In this document: positions 6,214 to 14,566 of the stretch, one piece after another
How positions within the stretch are numbered: the first letter of the stretch is position 1
Layout of the letters: each line of letters starts with the position of its first letter
DNA from: Mycetocola saprophilus
GTDB lineage: Bacteria > Actinomycetota > Actinomycetes > Actinomycetales > Microbacteriaceae
DNA: 64,000 nucleotides
Assembly (NCBI RefSeq): GCF_000718085.1
Contig: NZ_JOEC01000001.1
Span: forward strand, 868,001 to 932,000
Direction: 5' to 3'
Position numbers and translations under genes: made by a program
Notes under the pieces: generated by a model
Database searches by the model: none
Told to the model about the DNA's origin: nothing
Seen by the model: only the letters and a program-made list of their open reading frames with translations

Positions 6214-7473
6214 CTAGAGGCTGTGCTCGGAGGTTGCGGTGGATACCGGGGTCAGGGCGTAGCCGTCCTCACCGTGAACCACGCTGTCGACACCGGCGAT
6301 CTCATCCTCGTTGGTGACGCGGAAGCCCATGGTCTTCTGGACGACCCAGCCGATGACGTAGGCGGCCACGAAGGAGTAGATCAGGACCGCGAAGACCGCG
6401 ATGGTCTGGACCACCAGCTGGCGGAAGTCTCCGCCCACGAACAGGCCGGTTCCGGTGGCGAAGAAGCCGAGGTACAGGGTTCCGATCAGGCCACCCACGA
6501 GGTGGATACCCACCACATCGAGCGAGTCGTCGAAGCCGAGAACAAACTTCAGCTCGATGGCCACGGCGCAGACGGCACCGGTCAGGACTCCGAGGACCAG
6601 GGCCCAACCCGGGGTCAGGTTCGCGCAGGCCGGAGTGATGGCAACCAGGCCGGCGACGGCACCGGACGCGGCACCCACCGAGGTGGGCTTTCCGTGGCGG
6701 ATCTTCTCGATGATCAGCCAGCCGATGATCGCGGCGGCGGTGGCACCCAGGGTGTTGATCGTGATCAGGCCGACGTTCTTCAGGCCGTTGAGCCACTCGG
6801 CACCGGCGTTGAATCCGAACCAACCGAACCACAGCAGCGAGGCACCGATCAGGGTCAGCGGCACGTTGTGGGGCTTCTGGATGCCGGGCTTGAAGCCGAC
6901 CCGCTTGCCGAGGATCAGGGCGAGGGCCAGGGCTGCGGCACCGGCGTTGATGTGCACGTCGGTACCACCGGCGTAGTCGATGACCTCGATGCCGGCGTCC
7001 TTACCGAACAGGGCGGTGCCGAGGTTCTGGATCCATCCTCCGCCCCAGATCCAGGCGGTGACCGGGAAGTAGACCACGGTCGCCCAGATTCCGGCGAACA
7101 CCATCCAGGCGCCGAAGCGTGCCCGGTCCGCGATCGCTCCCGAGATCAGGGCCACGGTGATGATGGCGAAGGTGGCACCGAAGGCCACCCCGATCAGGTT
7201 TTCGTTGGCGTGCGGCGCCGAGGCGAGGCCGCCCAGTCCGAAGTCGTTGAGCGGGTTACCGGCGAACTGGCTCGGGTTGTCGACGTGGGTCATGTTGTAG
7301 CCGTAGAGGATCCAGAGTCCGCCGATCAGGCCCATCGAGCCGAAGCTCAGCATGAGCATGCTGACGACGCTGCTGATCTTGACAAGGCCGCCGTAGAAGA
7401 AGGCGACGCCGGGGGTCATCAGCAGCACCAGTGCGGTGGCGACGAGTCCCCAGGCGAGAGATCCGGTGTCCAT
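6214..7473 (-). CDS. amtB: Ammonium transporter (Amt family)
   Basis: 419 residues, about 11 membrane helices, a trimeric ammonium channel of the inner membrane. The pore histidines are present as His174 (DVHINAGAA) and His324 (VVGIHLVGG), with Asp166 near the substrate site and the family signature around VGAASGAVAGLVAITPA. The C-terminal tail that normally contacts a PII protein is present, but no glnK or glnD lies next to it. TAGGA precedes the ATG. Two GAAAT-type half sites upstream suggest GlnR control under nitrogen limitation. The 3' region carries two hairpins with identical loops. Confidence 0.95.
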   Translation of the reverse strand: MDTGSLAWGLVATALVLLMTPGVAFFYGGLVKISSVVSMLMLSFGSMGLIGGLWILYGYNMTHVDNPSQFAGNPLNDFGLGGLASAPHANENLIGVAFGATFAIITVALISGAIADRARFGAWMVFAGIWATVVYFPVTAWIWGGGWIQNLGTALFGKDAGIEVIDYAGGTDVHINAGAAALALALILGKRVGFKPGIQKPHNVPLTLIGASLLWFGWFGFNAGAEWLNGLKNVGLITINTLGATAAAIIGWLIIEKIRHGKPTSVGAASGAVAGLVAITPACANLTPGWALVLGVLTGAVCAVAIELKFVLGFDDSLDVVGIHLVGGLIGTLYLGFFATGTGLFVGGDFRQLVVQTIAVFAVLIYSFVAAYVIGWVVQKTMGFRVTNEDEIAGVDSVVHGEDGYALTPVSTATSEHSL

Positions 7474-7541
7474 AAGCTTTTCCTAACCGTCTGGGCTTCC
7501 ATCGGGAGTGGAGGCCGTTGCGATTAGTTTGGCGAGAAGTT

Positions 7542-7580
7542 ATTTCCAAAACCGGCAGGATCTGATTTCCAAAATGTTAC
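7542..7580 (-). promoter_or_regulatory. GlnR-like box upstream of amtB
   Basis: On the minus strand: GTAAC-N6-GAAAT (7580-7565), then a second TTTTGGAAAT (7551-7542) with the b elements 23 nt apart. GlnR sites follow gTnAC-N6-GaAAc repeated every 22 nt. The first pair fits well and the second lacks a good a-site. A TTTGGA/TAATCG promoter with an 18-nt spacer could start just downstream. Confidence 0.55.
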
Positions 7581-7581
7581 A

Positions 7582-7630
7582 GGGCGGCGGCATCGGTAAA
7601 CAGAATGTTTCGTACCCGATGCCGCCGCCC
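7582..7630 (-). terminator. Terminator of the quinone-reductase-like gene
   Basis: 15-bp stem GGGCGGCGGCATCGG (7582-7596 with 7616-7630) with a 19-nt loop, just behind the stop codon of the minus-strand gene. No long T-tract follows. Confidence 0.6.
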
Positions 7631-7645
7631 CGTGGGAAGCGCGAA

Positions 7646-8677
7646 TTACGCCTCGACGCGGACCACCATCTTGCCCACGTTCTTTCCGGCGAGCAGGTCG
7701 ATGAAGGCCTGCGGGGTGTTCTCGATGCCCTCGACCACGGTCTCGTCATAGACGATCTCGCCGGCGGCGAACCACTCCCCCATGGCCTTCGCGAAGGAGG
7801 GGGCCGCCGCGACGTGCTCACCGATGGTGAAGCCGCGCAGGCGCAGGCTCTGGGTAATCAGGCGGCTCATGTTACGCGGTCCCACCTTGGGGGCGGTGAC
7901 GTTGTACTCGGAGCTGGCGCCGCACAGCGCGACCCGGCCGCCGCGGTGCAGGGCGCCGATGGCGGCCTCGAGGTGCTCGCCACCGACGTTGTCGAAGTAG
8001 ACGTCGATCCCGTCCGGGGCCACCTCGGCCAGCTGCTCGGCAACCGGTGCCGCGTCGTTGTAGTTAAAGGCGGCGTCATAGCCGTAACGCTCGGTCAGCA
8101 TCGCGACCTTTTCGTCGGTACCGGCCGAGCCGACCACGCGGGAGGCCCCCATCAGGCGGGCGATCTGTCCGGCGGCGGTACCCACGGCGCCGGCGGCACC
8201 GGAGATGAAGACGATGTCGCCGGGCTTGATCTCGGCGATATCGCGCAGTCCCACGAAAGCGGTCAGCCCGGTCATGCCCAGGATGCCCAGCGAGGTGGAC
8301 AGCGGGACGCCGGGAATCTCGGCGGCCCGGCGGAATCCGGCGGCAGGACCCTGGGCGACCGAACGCCAACCCTGGTCATGGCTCACGGCGGTGCCCACGG
8401 GCAGCTCGGAGGCATTCGAGGCGATCACGTGGCCCACGGCCCCGCCGGTCAGGGCCGCATCCAGCTCGAACGGCGCCACATAGGACTCGCCGAGGTTCAT
8501 CCGGCCACGCATATAGGGGTCAACCGACACGAATCGGTTGATCACCCGAACCTCACCCTCGGCGAGCTCGGGCAGGGTGCGCTCCACGCGTCGGAAGGTG
8601 TCCGGGGTGGGCCAGCCCTCGGGGCGCTCGGCGAGGTGGAATTCGACGGTGGTGTCGGGAATCGGTGTGGTGTTCAT
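7646..8677 (-). CDS. NADP-dependent MDR-family oxidoreductase (zinc-free)
   Basis: 343 residues from ATG 8677, with AAGG 8 nt upstream. It is a medium-chain reductase of the leukotriene B4 dehydrogenase / curcumin reductase type: RFVSVDPYMRGRM near the N-terminus, the nucleotide motif SGAAGAVGTAAGQIAR in the middle and YFDNVGGEHLEAAI. There are no zinc ligands. Such enzymes reduce the double bond of enones and quinones. It ends an apparent two-gene unit with the DUF1304 gene, divergent from a TetR regulator, which suggests inducible detoxification. Confidence 0.85.
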   Translation of the reverse strand: MNTTPIPDTTVEFHLAERPEGWPTPDTFRRVERTLPELAEGEVRVINRFVSVDPYMRGRMNLGESYVAPFELDAALTGGAVGHVIASNASELPVGTAVSHDQGWRSVAQGPAAGFRRAAEIPGVPLSTSLGILGMTGLTAFVGLRDIAEIKPGDIVFISGAAGAVGTAAGQIARLMGASRVVGSAGTDEKVAMLTERYGYDAAFNYNDAAPVAEQLAEVAPDGIDVYFDNVGGEHLEAAIGALHRGGRVALCGASSEYNVTAPKVGPRNMSRLITQSLRLRGFTIGEHVAAAPSFAKAMGEWFAAGEIVYDETVVEGIENTPQAFIDLLAGKNVGKMVVRVEA

Positions 8678-8687
8678 GAATACAGCC

Positions 8688-9080
8688 TTAGCGTGTTGCG
8701 AGTGCGACAAAGAGGAAGATGAGGCCCAGCAGCGGCAGGGTTCCCTGCGTGATCGCCGCGCGAGCCTTGGTGTGGTCGGAGAGCAGGAGGACCAGTGCGG
8801 CGGCAAACATCGGAGCGATGCCGGCAATGATCAGGGTCAGTCCGATCGTCTCGGTCCCGGCGATAACCAGGATCAGACCGATAAGCGAGGTAATCGCCAG
8901 AAACAGGTTGTAGAAGCCCTGGTTGAACGCGAGGGGCTTGGTGATTTCGGCCACCTCGGCACTCTCGATCCCGAAGGTTTTCCGAGTGCTGGGGGCGGTC
9001 CAACGCACGGACTCCATCACGAAGATGTAGCAGTGCAGCGCGGCAGCCAGGGTGGCGAATACGAGTCCGACGACAAGCAT
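8688..9080 (-). CDS. DUF1304 membrane protein
   Basis: 130 residues from ATG 9080, chosen because GAGGA lies about 9 nt upstream; a GTG five codons earlier would contain that ribosome site. Four hydrophobic segments with LHCYIFVMESVRWT near the first and NQGFYNLFLA in the middle are the DUF1304 pattern. Function unknown; members often sit beside TetR regulators and reductases, as here. Only 10 nt separate it from the reductase downstream. Confidence 0.8.
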   Translation of the reverse strand: MLVVGLVFATLAAALHCYIFVMESVRWTAPSTRKTFGIESAEVAEITKPLAFNQGFYNLFLAITSLIGLILVIAGTETIGLTLIIAGIAPMFAAALVLLLSDHTKARAAITQGTLPLLGLIFLFVALATR

Positions 9081-9133
9081 TTGGGGGTTCCTCACGTTAG
9101 ATAACAGGGGTCTGGAAACTAGCGTACAATAGA

Positions 9134-9155
9134 TTCTGAACCGATCGTTGCAGAA
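9134..9155. promoter_or_regulatory. Palindromic operator of the TetR regulator
   Basis: A 22-bp dyad with outer arms TTCTG and CAGAA and the central palindrome CGATCG; 18 of 22 positions are symmetric. It lies 11 nt before the tetR-like ATG and inside the divergent promoter region, so it can control both sides. Confidence 0.65.
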
Positions 9156-9166
9156 TGTGAGAAAAC

Positions 9167-9751
9167 ATGGCTCGCTCCCGAGAATTTGATACCGCCGCCG
9201 TGGTGCGTGCGGCCCGCGACCTGTTCTGGGCGGTCGGCTATGACGTTGCCTCGATCAGCGACCTGGAAGCGGCGACCGGCCTGTCGCGGTCGAGCCTGTA
9301 TCAGGCGTTCGGCAATAAGCGGGGGCTGTTTGATGCGGCGCTTCAGGACTACCTGGATGAGATCATCGAGCCGCGCCTGGTGCACCTTACCGACGGAAGC
9401 CCCGACGGGGTGCGGCGTTATCTGCGCGATATGGCGGCATCTCTGGCCGCGCTGGAACCCGGGGACCCGCGGTTCGGGTGCATGATTGTGCGCGCCGGGG
9501 CGGGAATCGGCTCGCGGGATACCGATGCGGCCGCCGTGGTTGCGGGTTATCGCCGCCGCGTCGAAGGCTCGATCCTCGCCGCGCTCCGCGTGGACGCCCC
9601 GCTTCCCGCCGATCAGGCGCGCACCGCACACCGCGCCACGGTCATTACCGGGCTGATCGTGAGTACGCTGCTGCTTGCCCCGGTGGACGTGGACGGTGCC
9701 CTGGCGCTGCTGGACGCGGCGATTATCGAGGCGGCGCCGCCGGCCGAATAG
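9167..9751 (+). CDS. TetR/AcrR-family transcriptional repressor
   Basis: 194 residues. The N-terminal HTH spans about residues 9-55 (VVRAARDLFWAVGYDVASISDLEAATGLS, then SSLYQAFGNKRGLF). The ligand domain follows, with a GCM sequence in RFGCMIVRAGAG, as in regulators of the YcdC/NemR-like group that sense electrophiles; that sensing role is inference. Divergent from the DUF1304-reductase pair, with a palindromic operator in between, so it probably represses both itself and the pair. Confidence 0.9.
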   Translation: MARSREFDTAAVVRAARDLFWAVGYDVASISDLEAATGLSRSSLYQAFGNKRGLFDAALQDYLDEIIEPRLVHLTDGSPDGVRRYLRDMAASLAALEPGDPRFGCMIVRAGAGIGSRDTDAAAVVAGYRRRVEGSILAALRVDAPLPADQARTAHRATVITGLIVSTLLLAPVDVDGALALLDAAIIEAAPPAE

Positions 9752-9781
9752 GACTGGCGGGGCCTCGAAGGAGTCCCCTGT

Positions 9782-9853
9782 GGACTACTCGGTCACCGTG
9801 GCCGCGTGGGTCAGTGCGGACTACTCGGTCACCGCGCCCGCGTGGGTCAGCGC
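9782..9853. repeat. 36-bp tandem duplication at the 3' end of zapE
   Basis: Two imperfect copies of 36 bp (9782-9817 and 9818-9853; about 32 bases identical). They cover the last codons and stop of zapE, so a second, untranslated copy of the protein end and stop codon follows. The unit is 12 codons long. Confidence 0.85.
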
Positions 9854-10870
9854 GATCATGCGCGAGATCGCACGCTGGTACTTCTTGCGGTAGCCGCCCT
9901 CCAGCATGCCGTCGCCGAAGATCTGATCCAGCGCGATCCCCGAGGCCACGATCGGGACCTGGGCGTCGTAGACGCGGTCGATGAACGCCACGATCTGCAG
10001 GGCGCGGGTTTGGTCGGTGAGCTCGTGCACGTCACGAATCCCCAGCCGGGACAGCCCGGTGATCAGGCCCGCATAGCGGGACGGGTGCACGGATTGCAGG
10101 TGGTTCAGGATGGTGTCGAACGCGTCGTCCGAGACCTCGGCATTCACGGGCAGACCGGCGGTCAGCGCGGTGTCGAAGTCCGCCGGGTCGGTCACGATGC
10201 AGGATCCGCTCACCGCGCGGCGTCGGTAGTCGGTTCCGTCGATACGCAGGGTGCGGAAGTGCGCGGACATCGCCTGGATCTCACGTAGGAAGTCGGCCGC
10301 GGCGAAGCGTCCCTCCCCCAGCGCGCCGGGCGGGGTGTTCGAGGTGGCCGCGATGCGGGTCCCCGAGGCAACCAGTTCCCCCAGCAGGCGGGTCATCAGC
10401 ATCGTGTCACCCGGATCATCGAGCTCAAACTCGTCGATGCAGATGAGGGTCGCGCCGGTCAGCGCCTGCACGGCCTGCTGATACCCGAGGGCACCTACCA
10501 GCGAGGTGTACTCGATAAAGGTGCCAAAGTATTTGCGGGGACCCGGCGCCCGGTGCCAGAGCGAGGCGAGCAGGTGGGTCTTGCCCACGCCGAAGCCACC
10601 GTCGAGGTAGATGCCCGGCTGAACCGTCGGTGCCTTCTTTTTCCGGCCGAAGAAGCCACCCGAGCGCTGCACGCCCCAGGCATCGGCAAACTCGGTCAGG
10701 ATCGTGACGGCCTCGGCCTGGCTGGGATAGTCGGCATCGGGCCGATAGTTCTCAAACGAGGCCTGCGCAAACTGCGGGGGCGGGGTGAGCCCGGCGATAA
10801 TGGCCTGCGCGTCGCTGCGCGGGGTGCGTTCGGTCAGGCTGATGCGACGCTGCGTGGGGGCTGCGGTCAT
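9821..10870 (-). CDS. zapE: Cell division protein ZapE (AFG1-like ATPase)
   Basis: 349 residues from ATG 10870; the open frame continues upstream across the neighbouring gene's promoter and is not used. Walker A GGFGVGKT is at 91-98, Walker B LICIDEFEL with Asp146-Glu147, and the sensor region AATSNTPP follows. In E. coli ZapE binds FtsZ and acts on the Z-ring late in division; relatives in mitochondria are AFG1. The end of the gene lies in a tandem duplication. It is divergent from the sulfurtransferase gene. Confidence 0.9.
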   Translation of the reverse strand: MTAAPTQRRISLTERTPRSDAQAIIAGLTPPPQFAQASFENYRPDADYPSQAEAVTILTEFADAWGVQRSGGFFGRKKKAPTVQPGIYLDGGFGVGKTHLLASLWHRAPGPRKYFGTFIEYTSLVGALGYQQAVQALTGATLICIDEFELDDPGDTMLMTRLLGELVASGTRIAATSNTPPGALGEGRFAAADFLREIQAMSAHFRTLRIDGTDYRRRAVSGSCIVTDPADFDTALTAGLPVNAEVSDDAFDTILNHLQSVHPSRYAGLITGLSRLGIRDVHELTDQTRALQIVAFIDRVYDAQVPIVASGIALDQIFGDGMLEGGYRKKYQRAISRMIALTHAGAVTE

Positions 10871-11030
10871 GTGGGGGCTACCTCGTGTGTCGGATTCTTT
10901 CGCCACCCTGATGACAAGCCGCGCAAAGGTGCGTACATTCGAAGGTGGGGCGTCGGCTCCTAGCCTAGTCCCACGAGGCGCGTGCCCGTGGGGTGTCGGC
11001 TGTGAACCCGCCCCATCAGCCACCATCCGG

Positions 11031-11046
11031 ACCGGCGATTGCCGGT
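11031..11046 (+). promoter_or_regulatory. Hairpin in the sulfurtransferase leader
   Basis: ACCGGC-GATT-GCCGGT, a 6-bp perfect hairpin 7 nt before the GAGGGGA ribosome site. The whole divergent interval 10871-11065 is GC-rich and holds other short dyads. It matches no riboswitch I can name. Confidence 0.35.
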
Positions 11047-11065
11047 GCAACCCGAGGGGAACCCC

Positions 11066-11989
11066 GTGACATTCGCCTTTGATACCTCCGACCCCAAGTT
11101 TGCCGACTACGCACACCCGGGCAAACTCGTCTCCACCTCCTGGCTGGCCGATCGCCTCGGCGAACCGGGACTCGTGGTGGTGGAATCCGATGAGGACGTG
11201 CTGCTCTACTCGGTGGGCCACATCCCCGGCGCGGTCAAGGTGGACTGGCACACCGAACTCAACGACCCGGTGGTGCGCGACTACGTCGACGGCGAGGGGT
11301 TTGCCGAGCTGCTGTCGGCTAAGGGAATCTCGCGCGATGACACGGTGGTGATCTATGGCGATAAGAGTAACTGGTGGGCGGCCTACGCGCTGTGGGTCTT
11401 CACGCTGTTTGGACACCCCGATGTGCGCCTGCTGGATGGCGGGCGGGATAAGTGGATCGCCGAGGGCCGAGACATCACCACCGATATTCCCGACCGGATC
11501 GCGACCCGCTACCCGGTGATCGAACGCGATGACCACACCGAGCGCGCATTCCGCGACGACGTGATCGACCACCTGGGAAACCCGCTGATCGACATCCGCT
11601 CCCCGCAGGAGTACACCGGCGAACGCGTGACCCACCCGGACTACCCGGAGGAGGGTGTGCTGCGCGGCGGTCACATCCCCACCGCCCATAACGTCCCCTG
11701 GGCTCGGGCAGTGGCGGCCGACGGCGGCTACCTGACCCGCGAGGAACTCGAGGCGATTTACCGCGGCGAACTCGGCCTGGCCCCCACCGAGTCGGTCATT
11801 ACGTACTGCCGGATCGGGGAGCGCTCCAGCCACACCTGGTTCGCGCTGCGCTATCTGCTGGGATTCCAGGCGGTTCGCAACTACGACGGCTCCTGGACCG
11901 AGTGGGGCAACGCCGTGCGGGTGCCCATCGTCCAGGGCTCCGAACGCGGAACCCGACCGGCGCGCGGCGCCCGGGCGTCCGCTCACTAG
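11066..11989 (+). CDS. sseA: Thiosulfate/3-mercaptopyruvate sulfurtransferase
   Basis: 307 residues from GTG 11066, preceded by GAGGGGA at 7-nt spacing. Two rhodanese domains: the first (about 20-140) has [10 protein letters not shown] in the place of the active loop and is inactive as usual. The second carries Cys248 in [12 protein letters not shown], the persulfide-forming residue and the actinobacterial thiosulfate-type loop. It moves sulfane sulfur to acceptors such as cyanide or thiols. It is followed by a terminator and then sufE, another sulfur-transfer gene. Confidence 0.9.
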   Translation: MTFAFDTSDPKFADYAHPGKLVSTSWLADRLGEPGLVVVESDEDVLLYSVGHIPGAVKVDWHTELNDPVVRDYVDGEGFAELLSAKGISRDDTVVIYGDKSNWWAAYALWVFTLFGHPDVRLLDGGRDKWIAEGRDITTDIPDRIATRYPVIERDDHTERAFRDDVIDHLGNPLIDIRSPQEYTGERVTHPDYPEEGVLRGGHIPTAHNVPWARAVAADGGYLTREELEAIYRGELGLAPTESVITYCRIGERSSHTWFALRYLLGFQAVRNYDGSWTEWGNAVRVPIVQGSERGTRPARGARASAH

Positions 11990-12003
11990 GAACGGGGTGG
12001 ACA

Positions 12004-12032
12004 AAGGGCCGCGGGGATTCCCCGCGGCCCTT
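12004..12032 (+). terminator. Terminator after sseA
   Basis: 13-bp perfect stem AAGGGCCGCGGGG with a 3-nt loop (ATT). Followed by CACTCT, so the T-tract is poor. Confidence 0.7.
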
Positions 12033-12073
12033 CACTCTGGGCGAAATCCACGGCCCGTCGCGCCCGAGGCTGG

Positions 12074-12079
12074 CATAAT
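12074..12079 (+). promoter_or_regulatory. -10 element of sufE, probable leaderless start
   Basis: CATAAT ends 8 nt before the sufE ATG and there is no ribosome site between them, so transcription would start at or next to the start codon. No clear -35. Confidence 0.5.
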
Positions 12080-12087
12080 GGTGTCCC

Positions 12088-12531
12088 ATGACCGATAACG
12101 CGCTGCCCGCCGCGCTCGCCGAGATCAGCGAGGACTTCCTCGACCTCGACGAAAACTCGCGGCTTGAACTGCTGCTCGACTTCTCCCGCGAACTTCCCGA
12201 GCTGCCCGCTCGCTACAGCGACCATCCCGAGGAGCTCGAGCGCGTGGCCGAGTGCCAGTCCCCCGTGTTCATCCGGGTGGAACTGGATGAGGCCGGACTC
12301 GTGCAGCTGTTTGCGACCGCGCCCCAGGAGGCCCCCACCACGCGCGGCTTTGCCAGCATTCTGGTTCAGGGGCTCTCGGGGCTGAGCGTCGAATCGGCGC
12401 TGGCCGTGCCCTCCGACTACTCGCAGCGTCTGGGGCTGGCGCGCGCCGTGTCTCCGCTTCGTCTGGCCGGGATGACCGGGATGATTCGTCGTGCCCAGCG
12501 TCAGATTCGCCTGCTGGCCGGACATGAGTAG
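12088..12531 (+). CDS. sufE: SufE-family sulfur acceptor protein
   Basis: 147 residues. SufE takes persulfide sulfur from the cysteine desulfurase SufS and stimulates Fe-S cluster assembly. The conserved cysteine is Cys56 in VAECQSPVF, followed by the family motif RGFASILVQGLSG. It shares an 8-nt overlap with the reductase gene downstream. A -10 hexamer lies just before the ATG, so the mRNA is probably leaderless. No suf cluster is near. Confidence 0.9.
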   Translation: MTDNALPAALAEISEDFLDLDENSRLELLLDFSRELPELPARYSDHPEELERVAECQSPVFIRVELDEAGLVQLFATAPQEAPTTRGFASILVQGLSGLSVESALAVPSDYSQRLGLARAVSPLRLAGMTGMIRRAQRQIRLLAGHE

Positions 12532-13243
12532 TCTGACCGAGCTTCTCCCCGCCAGCGGAGAGAGCATCGATCCCGCGCTGCCCGAGGCGCGCGAGTGGAT
12601 CGCCGAACGCTACGCGCTCGCCGGAGAATCCTGGACCGCGGTGAACATGATCACCACGATGAACGGATCCGCCGCCGGCGAGGACGGCACCAGCGACACC
12701 ATCTCCAACCGGGTGGATCGCACCATCCTCAGCGTCATTCGCGACCAGGCGGACGCGGTACTGGTGGGCGCGCAGAGCCTGCGGGCCGAGGGGTATACGA
12801 TTCCGCGCCGGGCCGCGCTGGCCGTGCTGACCCGCAGCGGGGATCTGGGCGACGTTCCCGATAACGAGGGTGCCCGGGAACGTTTGATTGTGCTGTGCCC
12901 ACGCGCCTCGGTCCCCAAGGTGACCGCCCGGATGGATGGCCGGGTTCGCGCGGTCATCGGTATCGAAGCCGCCGATCCGTCCCCCGCTCAGATCCTGGCC
13001 ACCCTGGCCGAACACGGGCTCAATCGGGTGATCTGCGAGGGTGGCCCGACCGTGACCGGTAGCTTCCTGGCCGCCGGCGCGATCGATGAGATCTTCCTCA
13101 CCGCGGCGCCCAGCGTGGTCCTGCCACCGCAGCCGGTGTTTGGCCAGACCGAGCACCTGGTGACCCGCTACACCCTGCACGGCCTGATGCTGGACGATGA
13201 GGGCACGCTGTATCAGCGCTTCCGTCCGCGCACCGCGGAGTAG
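12524..13243 (+). CDS. RibD C-terminal-domain (DHFR-like) reductase
   Basis: 239 residues from ATG 12524, which overlaps the sufE stop by 8 nt. The protein is a stand-alone RibD C-terminal domain with a dihydrofolate-reductase fold: VNMITTMNGSAAG, ADAVLVGAQSLRAEGY and the NADPH-loop motif ICEGGPTVTGSFL. In riboflavin synthesis this domain reduces the ribosylamino-pyrimidine, but stand-alone actinobacterial copies have uncertain substrates. No deaminase domain and no other rib genes are present nearby. A strong terminator follows. Confidence 0.8.
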   Translation: MSSLTELLPASGESIDPALPEAREWIAERYALAGESWTAVNMITTMNGSAAGEDGTSDTISNRVDRTILSVIRDQADAVLVGAQSLRAEGYTIPRRAALAVLTRSGDLGDVPDNEGARERLIVLCPRASVPKVTARMDGRVRAVIGIEAADPSPAQILATLAEHGLNRVICEGGPTVTGSFLAAGAIDEIFLTAAPSVVLPPQPVFGQTEHLVTRYTLHGLMLDDEGTLYQRFRPRTAE

Positions 13244-13311
13244 CGCGGCCACACAGGCAGTTGACCGAGCGGCGGTTGCGGAGCAAACCCTGGCCGAGCG
13301 CGCGGCCAAAG

Positions 13312-13347
13312 AAAACGACCCGGTGGGATCTCCCACCGGGTCGTTTC
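13312..13347. terminator. Bidirectional terminator between the RibD-like and hydrolase genes
   Basis: Stem AACGACCCGGTGGGA (13314-13328) with 13331-13345 and a 2-nt loop; A-rich before and T-rich after. Convergent genes on both sides. Confidence 0.85.
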
Positions 13348-13350
13348 TGG

Positions 13351-14541
13351 TTAGTCCTGCGTGGACGGTTCGCGCTGAGCGTCGAGCCACTCATGCACCA
13401 GGCGCTCCCAGCGTTCGCGGTCGAAGTTCCACAGCTTGGTGTGCCGGGCCACGGCGAACTCCTCAAGCGTGACGATGTCCGGCCGCTCGATCGCCAGCGC
13501 CTGCGAGGCCTCGGCGGGGACCACATCGTCGTCCACGCTGTGCAGGATCAGGGTCGGGATGCGCAGCTCGTCGGCCCGGGCGACCAAATTCATCCGGTCA
13601 AGGCGGACAGGCTCGCCGAGTCCGGTGATCCCGGAGGCCCAGCCGGCGCCGAGCAGGTGGACGGCGATGTCGCGCACGGGGCGCGGCAGACGCCGTTCGC
13701 GGGCCTGGAATGCCAGGACCTCGGCCCAGTCGATCACCGGGGAATCCAGCAGCAGCGCGGAGACCTCCGAACCGTGCTCGCCGTTCAGGATCGTCTGCAG
13801 GGAAATCGCGCCGCCCATGGACCAGCCCATCAGCACGATGCGCGCCGCCGAGCGGGCCCGGACCCAGCCCAGGGCCGCGTCCACATCGTGCCATTCGGTC
13901 AGGCCCAGCCCATAGCGGCCATCGGCGCTGGCGGGTGCATCGCCGTCATTGCGGTAGGACAGCAGGAGCACGTTGTAACCGGCGGCCTGGGCGGTGGGAA
14001 CCGCCCGCAGGCCCTCGCCCCGACGCGTACCGCGGCCGTGCACCACTACCAGCCAGGGTGCGTTCTCGTCCTCAACCGGGAAGAGCCAGGCGGGTGCCAC
14101 GCCGTTGTCTACCGGGATGTGGACGTTCTCCCAGTGCTCGGCCACGGTCGTGGGGTCGGCATCCACCCAGGCGGTGAAGCGTCCACCGCCATGACCCACC
14201 AGGCCGCGCAGATTCTGCGCGGGTAGCTCGCGGGTAACCGTGTGCTCCCCGACCGCCACAACCTCGCCGATGCGCACCAGGCGTTCGGGGCGTCCGTACC
14301 AGATGCCGTACTGTCCGGGCAGGACCGTGAAGTCGGTGCGCGAGAGCACGATGGTGCCCTCGATCTCGTTGATTCCCAGGACCTGGGTATCGGGCGCATC
14401 CGGACCCGGAGGCGTCACCACCTCGCGCGCCAGGATCGCCGAGACGGTGGCGATTCCGGCCGCAACAATAGCGGTGGTGGCGGCGACGGCCGCCGCGGGC
14501 AGGATTAACGCGCGAGCTCCGGCGCGGCGTGAAGAATTCAT
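13351..14541 (-). CDS. Membrane-anchored alpha/beta hydrolase
   Basis: 396 residues from ATG 14541 (a TTG two codons earlier is possible). One N-terminal membrane helix (about 10-38) suggests an extracytoplasmic protein held by the membrane. The catalytic domain begins near residue 150: WLVVVHGRG oxyanion region, nucleophile motif GWSMGG, acid in ILHSVDDDVVP and the C-terminal His in ARHTKLWN. The N-terminal 110 residues before it are not recognised. Substrate unknown; esterase or peptidase activity are both possible. Confidence 0.8.
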   Translation of the reverse strand: MNSSRRAGARALILPAAAVAATTAIVAAGIATVSAILAREVVTPPGPDAPDTQVLGINEIEGTIVLSRTDFTVLPGQYGIWYGRPERLVRIGEVVAVGEHTVTRELPAQNLRGLVGHGGGRFTAWVDADPTTVAEHWENVHIPVDNGVAPAWLFPVEDENAPWLVVVHGRGTRRGEGLRAVPTAQAAGYNVLLLSYRNDGDAPASADGRYGLGLTEWHDVDAALGWVRARSAARIVLMGWSMGGAISLQTILNGEHGSEVSALLLDSPVIDWAEVLAFQARERRLPRPVRDIAVHLLGAGWASGITGLGEPVRLDRMNLVARADELRIPTLILHSVDDDVVPAEASQALAIERPDIVTLEEFAVARHTKLWNFDRERWERLVHEWLDAQREPSTQD

Positions 14542-14550
14542 AGCCAACTA

Positions 14551-14560
14551 ACTCTAGTCT
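14551..14560. promoter_or_regulatory. Overlapping divergent -10 elements (hydrolase and DUF3000)
   Basis: TAGTCT (14555-14560, plus) ends 6 nt before the DUF3000 GTG. TAGAGT (14556-14551, minus) ends 9 nt before the hydrolase ATG. The hexamers share two bases, so the two promoters cannot be occupied together. Both transcripts would be leaderless or nearly so. Confidence 0.5.
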
Positions 14561-14566
14561 GCAATC

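Noticed and set aside
11031-11065. A riboswitch in the sulfurtransferase leader
   Set aside because: Only one short hairpin is clear; none of the conserved cores of SAM, cobalamin or other sulfur-related riboswitches is recognisable.
10871-12004. Upstream extension of the zapE frame across the sulfurtransferase gene
   Set aside because: No ribosome site or promoter; the extended part is antisense to sseA and zapE homology begins at the ATG at 10870.
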